DNA of 64,000 bases from contig NW_019091396.1 in NCBI RefSeq assembly GCF_001949145.1, positions 1 through 64,000 on the forward strand, given 5' to 3'. A model generated the notes under the pieces. That model was not told the DNA's origin, did no database searches, and saw only the letters and a program-made list of their open reading frames with translations. The translations under genes were made by a program, and so were the position numbers. Source of the stretch: Acanthaster planci (lineage: Eukaryota; Echinodermata; Asteroidea; Valvatida; Acanthasteridae). Shown piece after piece: positions 10,601 through 22,340 of the stretch; position 1 is the first letter of the stretch, and each line of letters opens with the position of its first letter.

Positions 10601-13600
10601 GCCCTCCAAGGCAAGGACAAACCATTGGAGAAACCCAGCCCGGCAGAGAGAGAATTCCTTGGAAGGGCCAACACCCTGCTAGCCAAGGAGCTGCCCACTC
10701 ACGACACCCCCAGCCCCGGAAACGCCTCCTCCAAATTTGACGAGTCGTGGCCGACCAGCGAGCGGCCGTCTACCATCGAGAGCCCAGGAGAATACAGACC
10801 CCCTCGCTCAGTGATGACCACAGATCCAACAAGACCAGCACATGGAGGTTAATAATCAGAGAAGCTCATCTACTCAACTTCATGTACCTCATAAAGTGAT
10901 CGCCCTGCCCAGTAGTGAAAACTTGCGAGCCAGACCCCATTTTGTAGGGGGCGATGCCTCCATCATGCAGTAAAATTGCTTCAAATTAGATTTTTGAGCT
11001 TTGCCTGCAACAAAATGAAATCTATGGACTTCTTCCCAAGTGAAATTTTTCAGTATTTGTTGGTGGTAACCTGTACATTATGGCTATGTGACTTGCTGTG
11101 TGAATGTGAGGCAGAATTCATCAGGGCCACTTTAAAGTCCATGACCTCTAACATAGGACTTTTGCATAATGTGAGTCATCAGGAACCCTCGACGTGTTTC
11201 GGCCAAATGGTGTCCATGTTCATCAGGATGCCAGACCCAGTGATACATCAAAACAGGAAAATCAGTTTGATCTTTTCAATTCGAACTGAAACCCGCAAGT
11301 GGCTCGGCCGACATCTGGCTCATTTTCACAGAGATGTCACATGGTAACTTTTTTGTGTCTTCAACCAATTTCTCTATGCTTGCGAGTTGGATGAAATGGG
11401 GCCTCGTTCTGTTCAAAGGCACCGCTCACATATTCTTAACCTTGAAAGAGCCTGGGGGGGCGTGGCAGAAAATGCCCCTCAATATTTACTCCAACATTGC
11501 TGCAGTTTAAGTTTTCTTGGACGCACTCCATCTGATGGTGTTTTTGACGTAGTTTTCTTGTGGTCATTTTGACACATTTCGTGAAAAATCAGATTTGCCG
11601 TACTGTTTCTTTGCCAAGGCAGGTCATCCAGAAATCCATACTTTTTCCATAGACGGGCCGCCATGGGTAGGCCTTTAGCTTCAAACAACCATTTACATGA
11701 AACCGTATGTCATGTTGAATCAAAACTGCACATAAATTTGTAACTAATAATTAATGGCATTTAAGTTCTTAGGGGGCGGAATCCCCCCTTCCCTCTGGCT
11801 GTGAGATGGTCCAAAAAACCCAGGGTTAATGGCTGAATACAGGTAACTTTGCATTTCGGAATCTAAAAGAGTCAATTCATGGTCAAACATTGGGGTGTCT
11901 GTCGCTGCGTCCTCTACACAGTTTTGCAGCTGAGTCAGTTTTCATGTTCTTGTTGTTTTGGTAGCACTGTGAAATCGGTCATTTTTACACCATATGCTGA
12001 GTAAAGTGCTAGGGGATTTGCTCCTGACGTTGCAAAAGTGCGTCATGTTCAATGACTCAATTATCATTTTTACCATTTAAAATTTGTGTACTTGTGTTTA
12101 TCACCAGATCACTTCATCAAGGAAGGATTATCAGGTGGAAACAAAACGTTTCCTGGACTGTTTAACATTTTACGTGTACTCTCTAGACCTTGGAGCAACC
12201 ATGGTGACGAAACTGCCTGGATCCAGCTCTTCAGCGTCAGGGACTGACTACCTAGCCCAGTGGAGAAATAGATACAACAAGCAGCACCAAAACCAGCCAC
12301 ACCAAAACCGCCCAGCTGAGGGGTCAACTCTTGCCAAGTGAGTACATTGCGATGACAACAAAACAATGTAATTTGTACTTTTTGGGTTCATGTCAAGTGC
12401 TGGTAGACGTCATAAAATATATTGAGAAGACTTGATATATGTTACTTTACTTTGACATTGATAAGCCTAACATTGCTCTGTAATGATTAATGGAAATGTC
12501 AATATCTAAAACAAAAAGGGGAGCATTACATCTTGGGCAAAACTATCCCCCAAAAATATCTTAGTGAGATGTAAAGGCAGTGTGTGGAAGCTGACGCTCG
12601 TGTCCCCAAGCAAGATACTTTACTGCAATCACCTCTCTTCATCTAGGAGCACGCACAGCTGGACAGACATAGTCTGTCTCCAAATCCAGTGGCTATGGCT
12701 TAGAGTAACCCATCTATGGAAAGTGGTTGGGTAGGCACACCGTTACACACAGCCACAAGCACAACTGTCAGACACACTATAATGTGATTTGCTTCATGCC
12801 GTTTTGAACTTTGTTTGCTTCTTTCCCCTAATCCTAAAAAAAAAACCTTGGAATTCACATCATTTACTATAATTATAGTTTATAAGTTACATTATGCATA
12901 GATGTTTCATTGAAACGATCAACCTCACATTCCACACAAAAACGTCTGTGGCCAAAAATTAAGAGCAAGAACGTAACAAAATTGGATGAAACAAACCCTT
13001 GGGTAAGACCATTCAGTTAATATGGAACTCTACCACGGATCTGCTGATTTCTTCATTTCTCACTTCTCAAGCGGACCATTTCAAATTGAAACACAGTGTA
13101 CGTAGGTCATATGTTGTTTTGAATTTCCTGATTTTTATTTCTGAATTCTTCTCAAGTGGACCATTTCAAATTGAAACACAGTGTACATAGGTCATATGTT
13201 GTTTTGAATTTCCTGATTGTTTATTTCTGAATTCTTCTCATGTGGAGCATTTCAAATTGAAACACAGTGTACATAGGTCATATGTTGTTTTAAATTTCCT
13301 GATTTTTTTTTTCTGAATTCCGTGTTACATGTCTGCCATTGCTTCCACTCAGGCCTTAAAATTGCTTCAGTTTTGTGTATGAAGATCCAAGTGTATAAGA
13401 GTTGGTTGCTGACTTTTATTGAGATATCTCATCAGAAGTAGAAAGCATCCCAGATGATATAATCCAGTTGACTCTCAGGAGCAAATGGCTCGTTCGTTGC
13501 TTCAGTATACCGGTGGCATCTTTCCACAAATTTTCTCGATCTTCATTTTTCAGGTACATCCAACGCTTTCGCTACAGCGAGCCCAGGAGCCGTCAGGAAC

Positions 13601-16600
13601 GCGAGAAGGAGAAGCAGCGGGCAGGAGGCGGCAGCGACTTCTGGTGGCTGGCCCTGCCCTCCCGCACCTCCACACCCTCCGACGAGGACGGCCGAACCCC
13701 ACCGCGGCTCGCCGCGCCGGGGGTGGGGAATCGACAAAGAGGGAGGGGAGGTGTAGTGAGACCCCTTGGCAGGAGGGAGGCGGCAGGGAGTAACAGGATG
13801 AGCTCTTCGTCTGCGTCGCCTTCTGACAGGGTCGACACAGACACTGAAGATCTGCAGACCAGAGCAGACAGGCTCCTAGAAAGAAGGTAGCCACACACCC
13901 GTAGTGTTTTAACTCAAATTCATGGAGAAATATACACAATAATACTCCTTTCTGCTTGGTTATGACACACACAGAAATGAGATTTTTTTGGTGTCGATGG
14001 AAGGAGGTTATTAAAGGGTTAACCATTTTTTCACATTTTACGTACATATGTATGCCAGTAAAAGTCAATCCAACAGATCTCTTTTTAACCCTCACACACC
14101 CGTGCGCAACAGACTTTTACTTTCCAAAATTCAAACTTCCGCTGTTCATTGAAGCATGAAATGTGAAATACAAAACTGGTGTCAATTGAAGCAGAACTAC
14201 GCCCTTCACCAACGGGTACAACCAGAATTTTGAAACTTGGTCCCGTGTTACTTTTACGGTACTTCTTCTGAGAGTCTACGTTTTTCTGATACGGGGCGTA
14301 TTTCCCAATAATATTGTTCTACATTGACCTTTCCCAATATTCAGTCCAGTCTTAAAGTTCAGTTTGTAAACCGTTGATTGAATAAACTCTTGCAGTGAAT
14401 CAACTATACTAAGCGAACCTTCCGTCAGCTCTGATGGAGTCGGAATCTCGTCAACCCCTTCCAGTCATCAGGAACCAGACTACACAGTCCGGGACGTGCC
14501 GAGACCCTTAAAGCCAGCGGCGAGCTTTCACATGCCTCCGTCCGCGGAGGCGGGGCACCCTCTTGGCAAGACGCCAGGTTTGCGCCCAGAGGACGATATC
14601 CTGCATCAGTGGAGAGTCAGGAGGCGACTTGAGGAGGCGCGAAGACAGGCAGCCGGTCGGGAAAAGTGGTCCAATGCATCAAGAGGTGCCAACTTGGGGG
14701 TCAGTGTCGGTCACTATCATTTTTAAAGACTTGGCGTAGATTCAAGGAGCCAAGAGATCTAGGGCTGTGCCGAATTTCTGAATATTCAATCGATTACCGG
14801 ATGTATTTGAATATTACTTTTTTAATTGGAATATTCGACATTTTCAAATGCAAAATTCATGAAAAGGGAGAATTTTCCTTTGGTTTAAATGACAAAAATG
14901 GTACTATGGAGGCTTGTTTCAAGCACATTGAAAAGCAGTTGAAAAGCAGCAGAAATCTTACAACAATTCAAAAAGTGAATTAATAGAAATTTTCAAGAGG
15001 GCAAGAAGTGTTGTTCATCTCATAAATCTTGCTAAATGGTGGCTGGAGATACTCCTGGACGTGAGAAGCTATAATACTGATTATAATGCACAATTGTATT
15101 CATTATAGCGACTGATTTTGTATATGGTTTCTTCAGCAACAATCGACCAGTTGGTACAACCGAATATTCTGATATTCAATCAAATTGAAGGTCGAATATT
15201 CAAACAGTGAATTAGTCGAATTGACTGAGCCCTAAAGAGACCATCAAAGAGTATGAGAACAGCCATGTATTGTTGTCTCTGTAACCTCAGTCGTGGGTGA
15301 GCAGTTTAACCCATCGGGCGCCTATTAATTGTTTACCCCTCCCCCCACCAGCCCCCCCCCAACGTTGGATTTATTCACTTTATAAAACTTAAAAATCTCA
15401 CCCATGGAGCAACCTTTTCATATACTGTGCTAATGCCAACAATGTTAAAAGTGACCAAAAAATGCATCCTGGTGTTTACAAAGCATAACCAAACCCTGGC
15501 AGAAGACCTGGGGGAAGCCCGGGGGGAGGGGAAAGGGTAATTACTGTAGTCCACATACATCTACCGTCACGTGTTGCCTGAGGACTTTTCCCCGCACTGT
15601 ATAGTTTGATGGAATATCAGGCTTTTCGTGGTGAAAGACAGCAATAGGTGGAAAGGCTTGCCCTAGCACCATGCGGAGGAATATATCTCTGATGAGTATG
15701 TGTGGTTCTGAAAAGAACCGGCAAACTCTATGGTTTGCTTTATTCATCTGGAAATAACAGTGTAATGCATTGTTTCACAAGTCTTCAGAGGTTGAAATAT
15801 CCACCCCCATCCGGGTAGCCATTGTATTGTGAAATGTCCACCCCCATCCGGGTAGCCGTTGTATTTTAAAATATCCACCCCATCCGGGTAGCCATTGTAT
15901 TTGAAATGTACACCCCCATTTGGATAGCCATTGTATTTTAAAATATCCACTCCCATCTGGGTAGCCATTGTATTTTAAAATATCCACCCCCATCCGGGTA
16001 GCCATTGTATTTGAAATGTCCACCCCCATTTGGGTAGCCATTGTATTTTAAAATATCCACTCCCATCTGGGTAGCCATTGTATTTTAAAATATCCACCCC
16101 CATCCGGGTAGCCATTGTATTTGAAATGTCCACCCCCATTTGGATAGCCATTGTATTTTAAAATATCCACTCCCATCCGGGTAGCCATTGTATTTTATTT
16201 TTTGATTGTCTGATTTCTTCCTGTAAATTTACTTTGAACCAACCCAGATGAAACTTAAGAGAACACAGCGGAAAGCCTTTATTTAGAGTTCCTCCAGTCT
16301 CATATTTGATCAATGGCGCACAATCTTTACTGTGCTGACTGCATGACTGGTTTCATCCTGTGTACAGAAGCCGACTCCAGGAGGTGCCAGCCTCGATGAC
16401 TTCAGGAGACGGCTCAAGCAGCATGAGCTTCTCACGCAGTCCCGACCAGGCACCCTGCGGACCCAGCTATCAGAACCACTGACTAAGACCACGGGCACCA
16501 GTCCGATGCCTCAAACCACGGCAACCCAGACCAATGGTGTGCTGCTCTCTGTTGGTGAAGATGTGCTAGTCAGGGACAGCATAATGAGGAACACCATTGT

Positions 16601-19600
16601 TGCGAAGAAATCGGATGACGGTCCGTGCAGGGAACCAGTGATGCCTGCAAGTTCACATGTTCATGCCCTTCAGGATATCTCTGCTGGGCCAGAAGAGGCT
16701 ATCAGTTACCAGTCTGGTGATAAATTCAGAGATCACCCTACCCCTTTACGAACTGTTCCCGGGGAACCAGGTCATGATAGAATTGCAGAACCAATCATAG
16801 CAAGTCCCAATGTACGACCAACAGCAAGTTCCATCGTACCTCATTTGCATATGGCCTGTGACATCATACCTTGCCCAGAGGATCAGAAGCCAGATGACAG
16901 ATCGCATCGTAACATTGACTCTCGTGGGAGTGATCTAGTGAGCGGCGAGCGCATCAGGAGCAGCCGTGTAAGAGATGCGCAAGATCTCTCAGCAACAGGA
17001 GCTGTGACCGCGTCAGTAACTCGGCCACAGGCATCCTTGCACCCTGCTCCTCTCAGAGAGGTCCTTCCTAATAGAGATGATACTGCTGCTCATCAGAAGC
17101 ATCTCCAGGAGCGAACTGCTCATAGCAGAAACATGTCTGAGCATTTATCCGTCACCAAAACATCTCAGCCAACAAAACCGAGAACAAGTGTCAGAGAAGG
17201 GGATGACCACAAGATACCCGAAAGAAGACAAGAGACGAAAGATGACTTTCCTCGGCAGAGTCTCGACTTTGAAGAAGATTCAAGGCGTGACAGAAGACAG
17301 ACCCCCGGGAGTGCAGATGACGAGATTGAGGAAGAGACAGAAGAGGAAATCAGAGATGGAGGGATGACAGGGCCTCCATTGAGAGGCCAAGAAAGGGGCC
17401 CTTTCCGTTCCTCATCACCCATCGGGACAGCGGTGGGCCAGGTAAGAGCACGGTCAGAATATCACGGTGCACTGACTTACATGTACTTACTTGGAACTAA
17501 CCACTCCTCGCCCTGACCCCATTGTGCAGGGTTGGAATCCTGCTCAGGGCCCCCCACACGTATCGCTTTGTCAATCGCTACCTCGCAAGTAGACCTGTAT
17601 ATGTACCTCTAGAGCTGGAAATTTGGCCAACTTTATTTCACACTGTAGCCCAGAGAATCCTCCAACAGAAATTGTTTTCCTTTGAGAAAGTTAAACCCGG
17701 GGGTCTCTGAGTAATTTTGCGATTACGAGATTTGAAAGTGAAATGGTCTCACGCAATATACATGTACATGTTCACATACAGATATACACATCTGCACCTT
17801 TAACTGACGTCAACTGATTTAAATTTGAAGCTGAACACTAGACCAGCCATTTACAACACGTATCATTTGGTGAGGCCCTTATTTCATTGACGTTGACATT
17901 TGTACTTATTTATGCCAAGAATTTTTGATATTTTTTTAAATTTCTTTTTAATCAGTCATGTAATTTTTTACTTTTCCTGAAATTCTAAAGTGGTCAAGAC
18001 TAAGAAGTATATTTCCAAATAGGTCACTTGGAGACATTTTGTGGTAAATTTTTCAACATTAGGGAGACATCGGTCATTAGGGAGACATTTCAATGTCTCC
18101 CGAATGCTCTAACTACCAAAAGGAGGAAAATTTTTTTTGTCCACACTTTGAGAGATGATAGATTAGGGTCTGAAAGGAAAACATGCAAAATTTGGTTAAG
18201 ATCAGATTAGGGAATATTGAATTATGAGACGGTAAAGTTTGAAAAATTTTGTGCACGTTCCTATGGGAATGTCTCCCAAGTGATCCATTTTCGGTAATTA
18301 TTATTTTCCCACTGATTAATTATGTTTTTCTTTGCAGAAAGAAAGTGAACATTTCTAAGGCTTACACTCATGATGTTGATCATGATAAGAGCATTGAGCA
18401 GAGATTTTTTGTTTGTTAAAGTTGGTGCTCAAATCTGCAGATCTTCCGGATTCAGAACTGGATAAAAATTAAATATACCGACGTAATTGTAAAACACTTT
18501 ATTTTTCTCCACTCTCCGACCAAACTCGATGTCACCGATTTCATTTTTGTGAACTTCGGTCTCAGTGGCTGGTGCTACTGGTCAGGAACACCTCTTTTTT
18601 TTTTTTGGGGGGGGGAAATGTTGAACTTTGGTCTCAGTGGCTGGTGCTACTGGTAAGGAACACCTCTTTTTTCTCTCTTTTTTTTGGGGGGGGGGGAAAT
18701 GTTGTATTCTTCCCTCCAATTTGAAGACCCTTACTTGTTTTTCTTTAGACTGTAGAAAATAGTTTAAATTTTTTTTCCCATCCTCTAAGATTTGTCTTTA
18801 AAAAATCCGAGTACCAACTTATAAAAAATGCCCACCTTAGTTCACTCCCAGTAGCATGCCTCCCCAACACCCTGCTGTTGAATTTCCTCATTCCACCCCC
18901 CCCCCCAAAAAAATGAAGTACCGGTACTCTTTTTTCACCTGTCCAATATCGCAGGTCATCTCCGATCGTCTCTTCGGGACACCCGGCCACACCACAGTCT
19001 CCACACCCAAGTCCAGCATTGACAGCCTTCCCAGCATGCATTCCTCCCTCAGGTCGCACACATCTGAGAGCTTCACTCCACCCCAGGGTGAGTTCAACTC
19101 AAGCCAGTGAAACCTTATCAGCCATGCTCAATTCAACAAGATTTTTCATAATCTGCACTGCCTGAAAGTCCAATTGTGACTTGTTAATTCTTTATATATG
19201 CTTTGAGTTTAGTCTCGCTTATTTCCTGTTCTTGTGTTTTTTTCCATTTCCCATCAGAAAGCCTCTTCCAAGTATATATTTTCTGTTCATTTGTACAGTG
19301 GTATGTGAGTGTGATTTCTTTTTTAAGGATTTTTTGGAGTTTTACTGATTTCTGAATAGAACATTTTGGGCTTTAAAAGCTTAATTGTTCAGATTTAGCA
19401 ACTTTTATTAAAAAACCAAGCTCAAGATCTGCGACAGCCACTAGGGAGAGGGCCCATGCCTCGTTAATATTTATTGAAAAGCTGAAAAATCCCGGTGCTT
19501 TATTGTCACTGTTCCACCCGCTCTGCTTGATGTTTCATGGATGTCTCTTCATTCCAGCAATCTCACCCTTTATTGTAATTAATTGCCTCTTCTGATGAAA

Positions 19601-22043
19601 CAGTCCTCAAACACTTTCGATCTAATTTGGGAAGTTATTCATTCCAATTGCATTCCCGGATTTCCCCCTCTTTCTCCATTTGAAAAATGAAAGTTGCGTC
19701 AGGAGTTTTCATATGTATACTTACACCACCAGTCTGATGTGAAGGTTTTGCTTTGCCAGTTTTAAAAAGAGAAATTGGAAAGTGATTGTAGTTCTCCGAA
19801 AGATCCGAGACACGAGTGTCAACTGTGAATTTGTATCTCAATTTACCGTTTGGCTGCTGCTTGAAATGTCAAGAAATTTTGAAGTTTTTGATGGGATTGT
19901 TGCACGAAAGAACGGATTATGACCCTGACAATACACTGACAAATTGTAGTGTCATGGCCAGATTTTCAGCACCACGCCCAGATTTTTAACGTCCCAACAA
20001 GATTTTCAGCGTCCCACCCAGAGTTTTAGCATCATGGCCAAAAATGTTGGCGTGACGGCCCCTGTGCTAAAATGTCCTGCCGAGAACACTGAGATGGTGA
20101 ATGTTTGTAAGTTTTTCATCTGTAATCAGCGATGTAAAAGTTTCAATATTTTTTTCCTGTTTTCCCTACAAAAACCCAATTAACAAGTTATAAGCTACAG
20201 AACAGTTCTCAGATATTCTTGATTTATGTGATTTCAGTGACTGTTCCCAATCCCTGGAATAGGTTCCTACTCTTTAGTAAACAAAAACTATATAATGTAG
20301 CAAAACAGAAAAAAAATTAAACTAATCTCTACCCAAACTTTGCAGCACATGGATAAAGTCAACCTACTTTTATCACCTTGGCCAAAACAGTTTACCAAAG
20401 CTCTCAGAATTTGTTGCTTTAAGAAGATTATCAAAAGAACTTCAGTATTTGCCAAAAGAAGCAACTCTTCTCACAAACATAAATTGGTCATGGGGATTAC
20501 CCCCCTGTGGGGGCAAAGCGTTGTTTGGGCACTTGCCACCGGTGATTGGAACGATCTGGTGGTCAGTCGGGCAATCTCAGTGAGAAGTAATAGTTTACAT
20601 TGTGGGATATAGGTTACTAATCCTATGCCTGGGGCAGTCTGTAAGGGTTACCGGGGAAATGAAGCTTGAAGGTGGAAAGGATTAACACAAGACAATGACC
20701 CCCCCCCCAGCAAAGGGTTAGCAGATTGTGACAACCTGTGTTTGGACATGATAACACATGGATAACACTGCTTAAACTAAAGTAGCAGATTTGGAAATCA
20801 AATATTTTCTATGCTAAGAGGAGAACCCCATGTTGTGAGCCAAATTGCTGAAAACAAACAACATTTTGATCCTATAAAAATCTTTGTGAAAGAGTGAATA
20901 GTACAAGAAATAATCTATGGGTACTTCCAGAAATTAGGCGTCCATTTCTTGTGTCCCTGTCACATCTGACATGATTTTGTAAGTTCAGAACACATTTTAT
21001 GATTTCCAAGAGTGATGAATTAATGCAAATTACTTGCCAAACGAACAGTAGTACATTGTAGTTTGAAATCAACTCCAGTGGTATTTCCATGTCAAACAAC
21101 GAAGGTCAGATGTAACAGAGACACCAAAAGGTCACACTTTTGGACCCCTAATTTCTGGAATTACCCATAGACATGTAAGTTCAATTATAAACAGGAATGG
21201 TCAAAGACATTAGTCTTCATGCAGATGGTGGCAACAGGGCAAAGAAAGCAAGATGGAGAGGCACCGTGAAGGGAGGAAATATAAGGCACAAAGGTAGAAT
21301 TTTTGCTAACAGCAAAGCAGGTCACTTGTCAGTGTATGGTATACATTGTTTGTTGTCAGCCTTTGGTTCTGCGGTTGGCAACCTAAAACCCTGTACGTGA
21401 ATGATATGCAGTGCCAGTTACTGGTTGTCAGCTGCGGGGGTTGTGGTTTTTTTTCAGGATTTTTTCCTCAGGTTTCAGGGATTCCGACCCCAGTCTGTGG
21501 GATTTTGGGTTTGATCAATTAGTTTTCTCCCCTGTTTCCACCTAGTATGAAAAAAGTCCCAGATTGCCATCAATGTAGCCAGTTTGTGTGGAGAACTCAT
21601 GCTTCTTGGCTACCCCCAAGCAAAGAATTCCAGATTGGATGTTTTGTGGATTGCTATTATACCCTTTATGGCCCAAACTTCAACCCTAAGACTCTTCTGC
21701 CACACAAGCTTGACCCTGTCCTCAGAAAGGGCAGCCCTTTTTAACAGATGTCACAGTCTGGTGGGCGTAACTTGATTAGTATCACTTCACCTTGACCGTT
21801 TTGAATGCGATCACCGCTCGTGACTTCCTGAATCTTGTCTACTATTAAACCTCTCTCATCCTTGCTGTCTTCCGCCCAGGTCGTCCTGACAGAGAAGAGG
21901 TCACATCCTCGGCGTCGTCATCGGACCGTGAGGAGTTTGCAGAGGATGAGCTGCTGCAGCTGCTGAGGCGCCGCCGGGCGCAGTACGAGAACCAGCTGCA
22001 GACTCTGGATAGGCTTATCGAGATGCAGAGTGCGGGGACGTGA
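7601..22043 (+). CDS. PROSER3-like protein (proline and serine rich), eight-exon model
   Basis: Modelled exons are 7601-7632, 10564-10847, 12235-12337, 13554-13886, 14396-14699, 16368-17441, 18955-19087 and 21880-22043. All phases agree and the sum is 2427 bases (808 residues plus stop). Landmarks that recall PROSER3 proteins are AKYIQRFRYSEPRSRQERE followed by DFWWL (residues about 139-172), EDDILHQWRVRRRLEEAR (316-333), LDDFRRRLKQHE (361-372) and a C-terminal helix ELLQLLRRRRAQYENQLQ (778-795). The middle, exon 6, is low complexity, polar and probably disordered. The family is poorly characterised; I assign no biochemical function. Exons 4-8 are solid. Exons 1-3 are tentative: exon 1 is tiny and exon 3 has competing acceptors. 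Identification rests on recalled motifs, not on an alignment. Confidence 0.65.
9415..9648. mobile_element. MITE family B, degenerate copy
   Basis: This copy aligns by eye with 20918-21167 and 38200-38442. Shared blocks include CACATCTGAC, TTTTGTAAGTTCAGAACAC, CAAACAAATGGAGC-like sequence and TGAAATCAA. The terminal inverted repeats are weak (TGGGTAATTC at the left, TAGAATGG at the right). It sits in intron 1 of the PROSER3-like gene. Confidence 0.65.
10564..10847 (+). CDS. PROSER3-like gene exon 2
   Basis: The open frame encodes LLKHDVIGPSSLALQ, KPLEKPSPAEREFLGRA and a Ser/Pro-rich stretch to ...TRPAHG. Composition is much richer in GC than the flanks, as expected for an exon. Two acceptors are possible (exon from 10560 or 10564). 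The donor GAG/gttaat is weak; an alternative GT at 10811 would end the exon in phase 0. Confidence 0.55.
12235..12337 (+). CDS. PROSER3-like gene exon 3 (5' edge uncertain)
   Basis: This exon encodes SGTDYLAQWRNRYNKQHQ...STLAK and ends at donor CAA/gtgagt; the two carried bases join to YIQRFR of the next exon. I place the acceptor at 12233-12234 because only that phase follows exon 2's donor at 10848. A stronger-looking acceptor at 12106-12107 opens the same frame, but it needs a phase-0 donor upstream, such as the one at 10811. Confidence 0.5.
12590..12760. repeat. Degenerate SINE-like dispersed repeat
   Basis: The segment CGTGTCCCCAAGCAAGATAC followed by TTTACTGCAATCACCTCTC resembles the 'GTGTCCTTGGGCAAGACACTT' type of motif seen in many animal SINE or LINE tails. 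No A/B box could be defined, so this is a low-confidence recognition from memory. Confidence 0.3.
13061..13320. repeat. Three tandem copies of an 86-bp unit
   Basis: Each unit contains CATTTCAAATTGAAACACAG, then GTACATAGGTCATATGTTG and a run ending TTTCTGAATTC. The units are highly similar, so the duplication is recent. It lies in the intron just upstream of PROSER3-like exon 4. Confidence 0.9.
13554..13886 (+). CDS. PROSER3-like gene exon 4
   Basis: Acceptor TTTTTCAG and donor AGAAG/gtagcc bound this GC-rich exon. It encodes YIQRFRYSEPRSRQERE, then DFWWLALP, an Arg/Gly stretch, a serine run and DTEDLQTRADRLLER. The YIQRFR...SRQER...FWWL order is the strongest family signature in the gene. 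Confidence 0.85.
14396..14699 (+). CDS. PROSER3-like gene exon 5
   Basis: The acceptor CTTGCAG is good. The exon encodes a Ser-rich stretch, DYTVRDVPRPLKP and the basic helix EDDILHQWRVRRRLEEAR. Two donors are possible, at 14686 (phase 1) and 14700 (GGG/gtcagt, phase 0). Only the second keeps exon 6 in frame, so I chose it. Confidence 0.75.
14760..15234. mobile_element. Non-autonomous hAT-like element with 8-bp target duplication
   Basis: The left end TAGGGCTGTGCCGAAT and the right end, whose complement reads TAGGGCTCAGTCAATTCGAC, form imperfect terminal inverted repeats. The flanks AAGAGATC (14752-14759) and AAGAGACC (15235-15242) match at seven of eight bases. An 8-bp duplication with TAGGG ends is the hAT pattern. 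It contains no transposase reading frame. It lies 60 bases after PROSER3-like exon 5. Confidence 0.8.
15796..16200. repeat. 37-bp minisatellite, about 11 copies
   Basis: The unit is built around GGGTAGCCATTGTATTTTAA and AATATCCACCCCCATC. Variant units (TTTGAAATGTCC versus TTTTAAAATATCC) recur about every 110 bases, giving a three-unit higher-order period. Open frames on the minus strand (MATQMGVDI...) are a by-product of the repeat. It lies in the intron before PROSER3-like exon 6. Confidence 0.95.
16368..17441 (+). CDS. PROSER3-like gene exon 6 (large exon)
   Basis: This exon has 358 codons in phase 0 at both ends, with acceptor GTACAG and donor CCAG/gtaaga. It opens KPTPGGASLDDFRRRLKQHE. 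The rest is polar and low complexity, with clusters such as DDEIEEETEEEIRDGG near the end, and is probably disordered. No catalytic or known binding motif is visible. Confidence 0.88.
18017..18291. mobile_element. MITE-like element with inverted termini
   Basis: Left terminus AAATAGGTCACTTGGAGACA and right terminus complement AAATGGATCACTTGGGAGAC are inverted repeats. Internal direct copies of ATTAGGGAGACAT occur near 18058-18088. No target duplication was resolved. It lies in the intron between exons 6 and 7 of the PROSER3-like gene. Confidence 0.7.
18551..18704. repeat. Tandem duplication of a roughly 75-bp unit with T/G homopolymers
   Basis: Two copies begin at 18551 and 18623. Each carries TCTCAGTGGCTGGTGCTACT and GGAACACCTCTTTT, then a T run followed by a G run and AAATGTTG. 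Confidence 0.9.
18955..19087 (+). CDS. PROSER3-like gene exon 7
   Basis: The acceptor is ATCGCAG and the donor CCAGG/gtgagt. The exon encodes VISDRLFGTPGHTTVSTP, KSSIDSLPSMHSSLRSH and TPPQ, then one base completing Gly with exon 8. It is Ser/Thr/Pro-rich. Confidence 0.82.
20918..21167. mobile_element. MITE family B, best-preserved copy
   Basis: This 250-bp element has inverted termini TGGGTACTTCCAGAAATTAG at the left and TGGGTAATTCCAGAAATTAG as the right complement, flanked by TA on both sides. A TA duplication suggests a Tc1/mariner-type mobilising transposase. No coding capacity. It lies in the last intron of the PROSER3-like gene. Confidence 0.85.
21880..22043 (+). CDS. PROSER3-like gene exon 8 (terminal, stop at 22041-22043)
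   Basis: The acceptor TCTTCCGCCCAG is strong. The exon encodes a Ser/Asp/Glu-rich stretch, then the helix EDELLQLLRRRRAQYENQLQ and LDRLIEMQSAGT before TGA. The amphipathic, Leu/Arg-rich C-terminal helix may be a short coiled coil and matches my recollection of the PROSER3 C-terminus. Confidence 0.88.
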
Positions 22044-22340
22044 CTCTGGCTATGAGGACGTGATGTAGTGACTGAGGACATTATGTGGTGAGTGAGGACA
22101 TGCTGCAGGCAGTGCGGGCATGATTGAGACAGTGAGGACATGATGGATGCACCGAGGACATGAAGCATGCATTGAGAACATGATGCAGGCAGGCAACATA
22201 AATGCAACACAGTGTCAATGACACTTGCCAAAGTTTGGGATAGTGGCGCAGGTGGCTGGATGTGACGAGGAGAGGCAACAGGAACAGCATTTTGTCGGCA
22301 GTGAGGACATGATTTAGGCAGTGAGGACACGATGTACTGG
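22025..22340. repeat. Degenerate tandem repeat across the stop codon and 3' UTR
   Basis: Variants of AGTGAGGACATGATG recur about every 20-30 bases from the stop codon to about 22180 and again at 22295-22335. The last coding bases (GCGGGGACGTGA) resemble the unit, so the repeat may have expanded across the stop. Confidence 0.7.

Noticed and set aside
15744-16041. Minus-strand open frames with repeated MATQMGVDI-type peptides
   Set aside because: They are translations of the 37-bp minisatellite, with no splice or start context and no family resemblance.
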